Part shown: one piece after another, positions 24,545-26,009 of the stretch | Layout of the letters: every line of letters starts with the position of its first letter | How positions within the stretch are numbered: the first letter of the stretch is position 1 | Source: Stramenopiles sp. TOSAG23-3 | Taxonomy: Eukaryota; Sar | Length of the DNA stretch: 26,009 bases | Assembly (NCBI GenBank): GCA_900128585.1 | Contig: LT642279.1 | Coordinates: 1 to 26,009 of the forward strand | Direction of reading: 5' to 3' | The notes under the pieces: model-generated | Database searches by the model: none | Seen by the model: the letters and a program-made list of their open reading frames with translations, nothing else | What the model was told of the DNA's origin: nothing | Position numbers and translations under genes: made by a program

Positions 24545-25390
24545 CTACACGTTCACGTCGATTACCCGCATGTCTACCATGCTCTGAGAAGAAAAGCGCA
24601 CTTCCCCTTTTTGCAATTTGTCTTGCGATTTCTCTTCTATAGCGTACCGTGCTCTCTTTAATATTTCGTTTCGCACGGCCTTGATTTCCTGGGCAATTGC
24701 ATCAGTGCAAGGCAAGCCTCCCTGGTCTTCCTTTGAATTGCTCAAATTTCTGCTGCTGCACCAAATTGCTGCGGCCTTCCTACCATCGTCCCCTTCAGCA
24801 ACTTCCAACGCAACAACTTCTCCGTCTAATTTAACGCTGATCCTAACCTTAACCTTGGGCTCGACGTCGAGACTCGGGAAAATGTTAAACGCGATGGACA
24901 CTCGCTCGGCCTCGCCCGTAAAACTTTTCAATACATCATGAATCAAATAAGAGGGAAACATTAAAAACAGGCCTTCCAATGGCTGGATGTCCAACCGATC
25001 AGAAGCCAGGCGGTTTCCTTGTACTGGCACCCAATGTTGCATTTCTGGTTCGAGGTGACGAAGTTGGTTTGGAATTCGATGAGGTGCAAAAAATCGTATT
25101 CTCCCGCTGCCCTTCGGTACGCGAGCGTAGAACACCCCTGAAATGTGACAGTTTGGGTGGTTGTGGGGGACATTGTACGACCCGGACATGTTGTGAATGT
25201 TAGCCCAGGCCTGAATATGGACGCTTCTATTTGGGTTGGTCCACCCCAAGTCTACTAATGTTTTGTGGTACAACGATTTCACGCTATTTTCAAATGAATG
25301 GAAAGCTGAAGAAGACAGGTTCAATTCTTTTCGCCACCCACCTCGCATCGATTTTTGCTGCGCGTCCCCGTCATAGTCATCGTCACGCAT
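24545..25390 (-). CDS. Putative 2OG-Fe(II) oxygenase, possibly 5'-truncated
   Basis: A 281-residue protein. Residues about 16-171 match the putative 2OG-Fe(II) oxygenase family (TIGR02466/PF13759 type): GGWRKELNL, AWANIHNMSGSYNVPHNHPNCHISGVFY (62-88) with candidate iron ligands H76/H78, PLEGLFLMFPSYLIHDV with the distal His H151, and ERVSIAFNI with R163 for the 2-oxoglutarate carboxylate. The family occurs in bacteria, marine phages and protists; substrates are mostly unknown. Two things are odd. First, only ~16 residues precede GGW, whereas family members usually have a longer N-terminal part, and an in-frame stop lies 15 bases upstream of the ATG. Second, residues 172-281 are a C-terminal extension with no recognised domain. 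The short N-terminus may reflect a missing 5' exon or a rearrangement; see the neighbouring + strand ORF. Confidence 0.85.
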   Translation of the reverse strand: MRDDDYDGDAQQKSMRGGWRKELNLSSSAFHSFENSVKSLYHKTLVDLGWTNPNRSVHIQAWANIHNMSGSYNVPHNHPNCHISGVFYARVPKGSGRIRFFAPHRIPNQLRHLEPEMQHWVPVQGNRLASDRLDIQPLEGLFLMFPSYLIHDVLKSFTGEAERVSIAFNIFPSLDVEPKVKVRISVKLDGEVVALEVAEGDDGRKAAAIWCSSRNLSNSKEDQGGLPCTDAIAQEIKAVRNEILKRARYAIEEKSQDKLQKGEVRFSSQSMVDMRVIDVNV

Positions 25391-25438
25391 TCCCCGCGCC
25401 CCTCAACCCCACCCCCTCGAGGCCACGAACGGGCGCGG

Positions 25439-26009
25439 GCCATTAGAGAACGACAACCAAAGAATGCAAAGCGGGGCATCTTGACCAAGACGATAAAAAA
25501 AAAGTGGAGTGCGGCAAAAAATGTCATCAATGAAGGCCGGTCTATCGTTTCTGCAGGTCGTAAGGAGGTGCGAAACAACGGTTACAAGGGCTTGGTGAAT
25601 AGTGCCAAACCGTTCTTGAAGGGGGCAGGAGAGGGAATCAAAGAAGCTGAGCATAAAAATATCCTGAAGCAGGCGGGAAAGGCGGGACTTAAAGGAGCCG
25701 CAAAAGGTGCTGTGAAGGGCGCTATTGTTGGGTCAGTTTTAGGACCGAAAGGTGCCGTAATTAACGGTGCCAGAACGGGGCTTAAATCTGGGGCAAAGAA
25801 AGCAGGATTGTCTTTATTACTTTCCTATGGCAAAGAGGCGTACAATGGTGGGAAAGACGCTTACCGTGAGCACCGGAGTGCCAATCAGGGCTACGAAATG
25901 GACACATTCATGGATATGTCTGAGGATAACCTTGAGTATGTAGGCTCAAGGGTACCAACGAAGGTAGTCTGGAAAGACGGTCGGTTCCAACGGGTAAACG
26001 ATTGGGGCA
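25439..26009 (+). CDS. Basic glycine-zipper ORF, partial, no ATG found
   Basis: A stop-free frame from 25310 to the window edge. The protein-like part starts near 25439 (AIRERQPKNAKRG) and gives ~190 residues, rich in Lys, Ala and Gly. A glycine zipper (GxxxG repeated four times in register) is encoded at about 25694-25753, followed by a second Gly/Lys stretch. From about 25899 the sequence becomes acidic and then mixed (GYEMDTFMDMSEDNLEYVGS...). The first in-frame ATG is only at 25899, inside the conserved-looking part, and the last upstream stop is TGA at 25307. So the natural start is missing, spliced away or non-ATG. The 3' end is outside the window. Codon use is ordinary and the frame is clean over 570 bases, so it is or recently was coding. 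Similar composition is seen in virion core or membrane-active proteins of DNA viruses of protists; this is a hypothesis only. Confidence 0.55.

Noticed and set aside
25231-25446. 71-residue + strand frame as a start for the glycine-zipper ORF
   Set aside because: It is in a different frame, ends at TAG just where the zipper ORF becomes protein-like, and is antisense to the oxygenase. Joining them would need an unseen frameshift or intron.

Overview
This is nuclear DNA from a gene-dense, intron-poor eukaryotic microbe. Fourteen protein genes, and a fifteenth that runs off the end, read as single uninterrupted frames. Products are typical of a protist: an OPA3-family protein, mitochondrial cytochrome c heme lyase, an EF-hand protein kinase, WW-domain proteins, a two-domain FEX-type fluoride channel and a PI-PLC X-domain protein. 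Coding DNA is of moderate GC. The gaps are very AT-rich and full of homopolymers and long (TTC)n tracts. A marine microalga or another stramenopile-like protist is my best guess, by inference from gene style only; no rRNA, organelle or marker gene settles it.

Layout. 1-1124: AT-rich spacer with a pyrimidine tract. 1125-2412: fluoride channel FEX (+), followed by a tandem, decayed copy of its own 3' end. 3029-4360: EF-hand/IQ/double-WW protein (+). 4489-4968: small single-pass membrane protein (-). 5963-6682: WW protein with two membrane segments (+). 6944-7477: OPA3-family protein (-). 8177-9382: secreted SGNH hydrolase (+). 9934-11124: cytochrome c heme lyase with a C-terminal triple CX9C domain (-). 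12064-12639: COA1/TIM21-like mitochondrial protein (+). 12699-15632: large UVR-like/HEAT-like/PDZ protein (-). 16268-17101: very basic protein (+). 17672-18508: leucine-rich-repeat protein (-) between two direct repeats. 19173-21059: CDPK-like kinase (+) with a duplicated 3' end. 21942-22688: dual-specificity phosphatase with a CaaX box (+). 22873-23934: PI-PLC X-domain protein (-). 24545-25390: 2OG-Fe(II) oxygenase (-). 25439-26009: basic glycine-zipper ORF (+) that leaves the window.

There are no operons. Neighbours are mostly divergent or convergent with short gaps (59 bp between 12640 and 12698, 184 bp between 22689 and 22872). Two functional themes recur. Three genes (OPA3, heme lyase, COA1/TIM21-like) are mitochondrial. 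Several others (EF-hand/WW, CDPK, DUSP, PLC-X) are calcium, lipid or phosphorylation signalling proteins, some with lipid-anchor signals.

The points most worth a second look are the heme lyase fused to a triple CX9C domain, the right-edge junction where two head-to-head ORFs both appear to lack their natural 5' ends beside a virus-like glycine-zipper protein, and local tandem duplications that cover stop codons and gene 3' ends. I found no complete mobile element, CRISPR array or RNA gene. Many of the longest open frames begin at TTG or GTG; because this is a eukaryotic nuclear region I moved those starts to the first plausible ATG.
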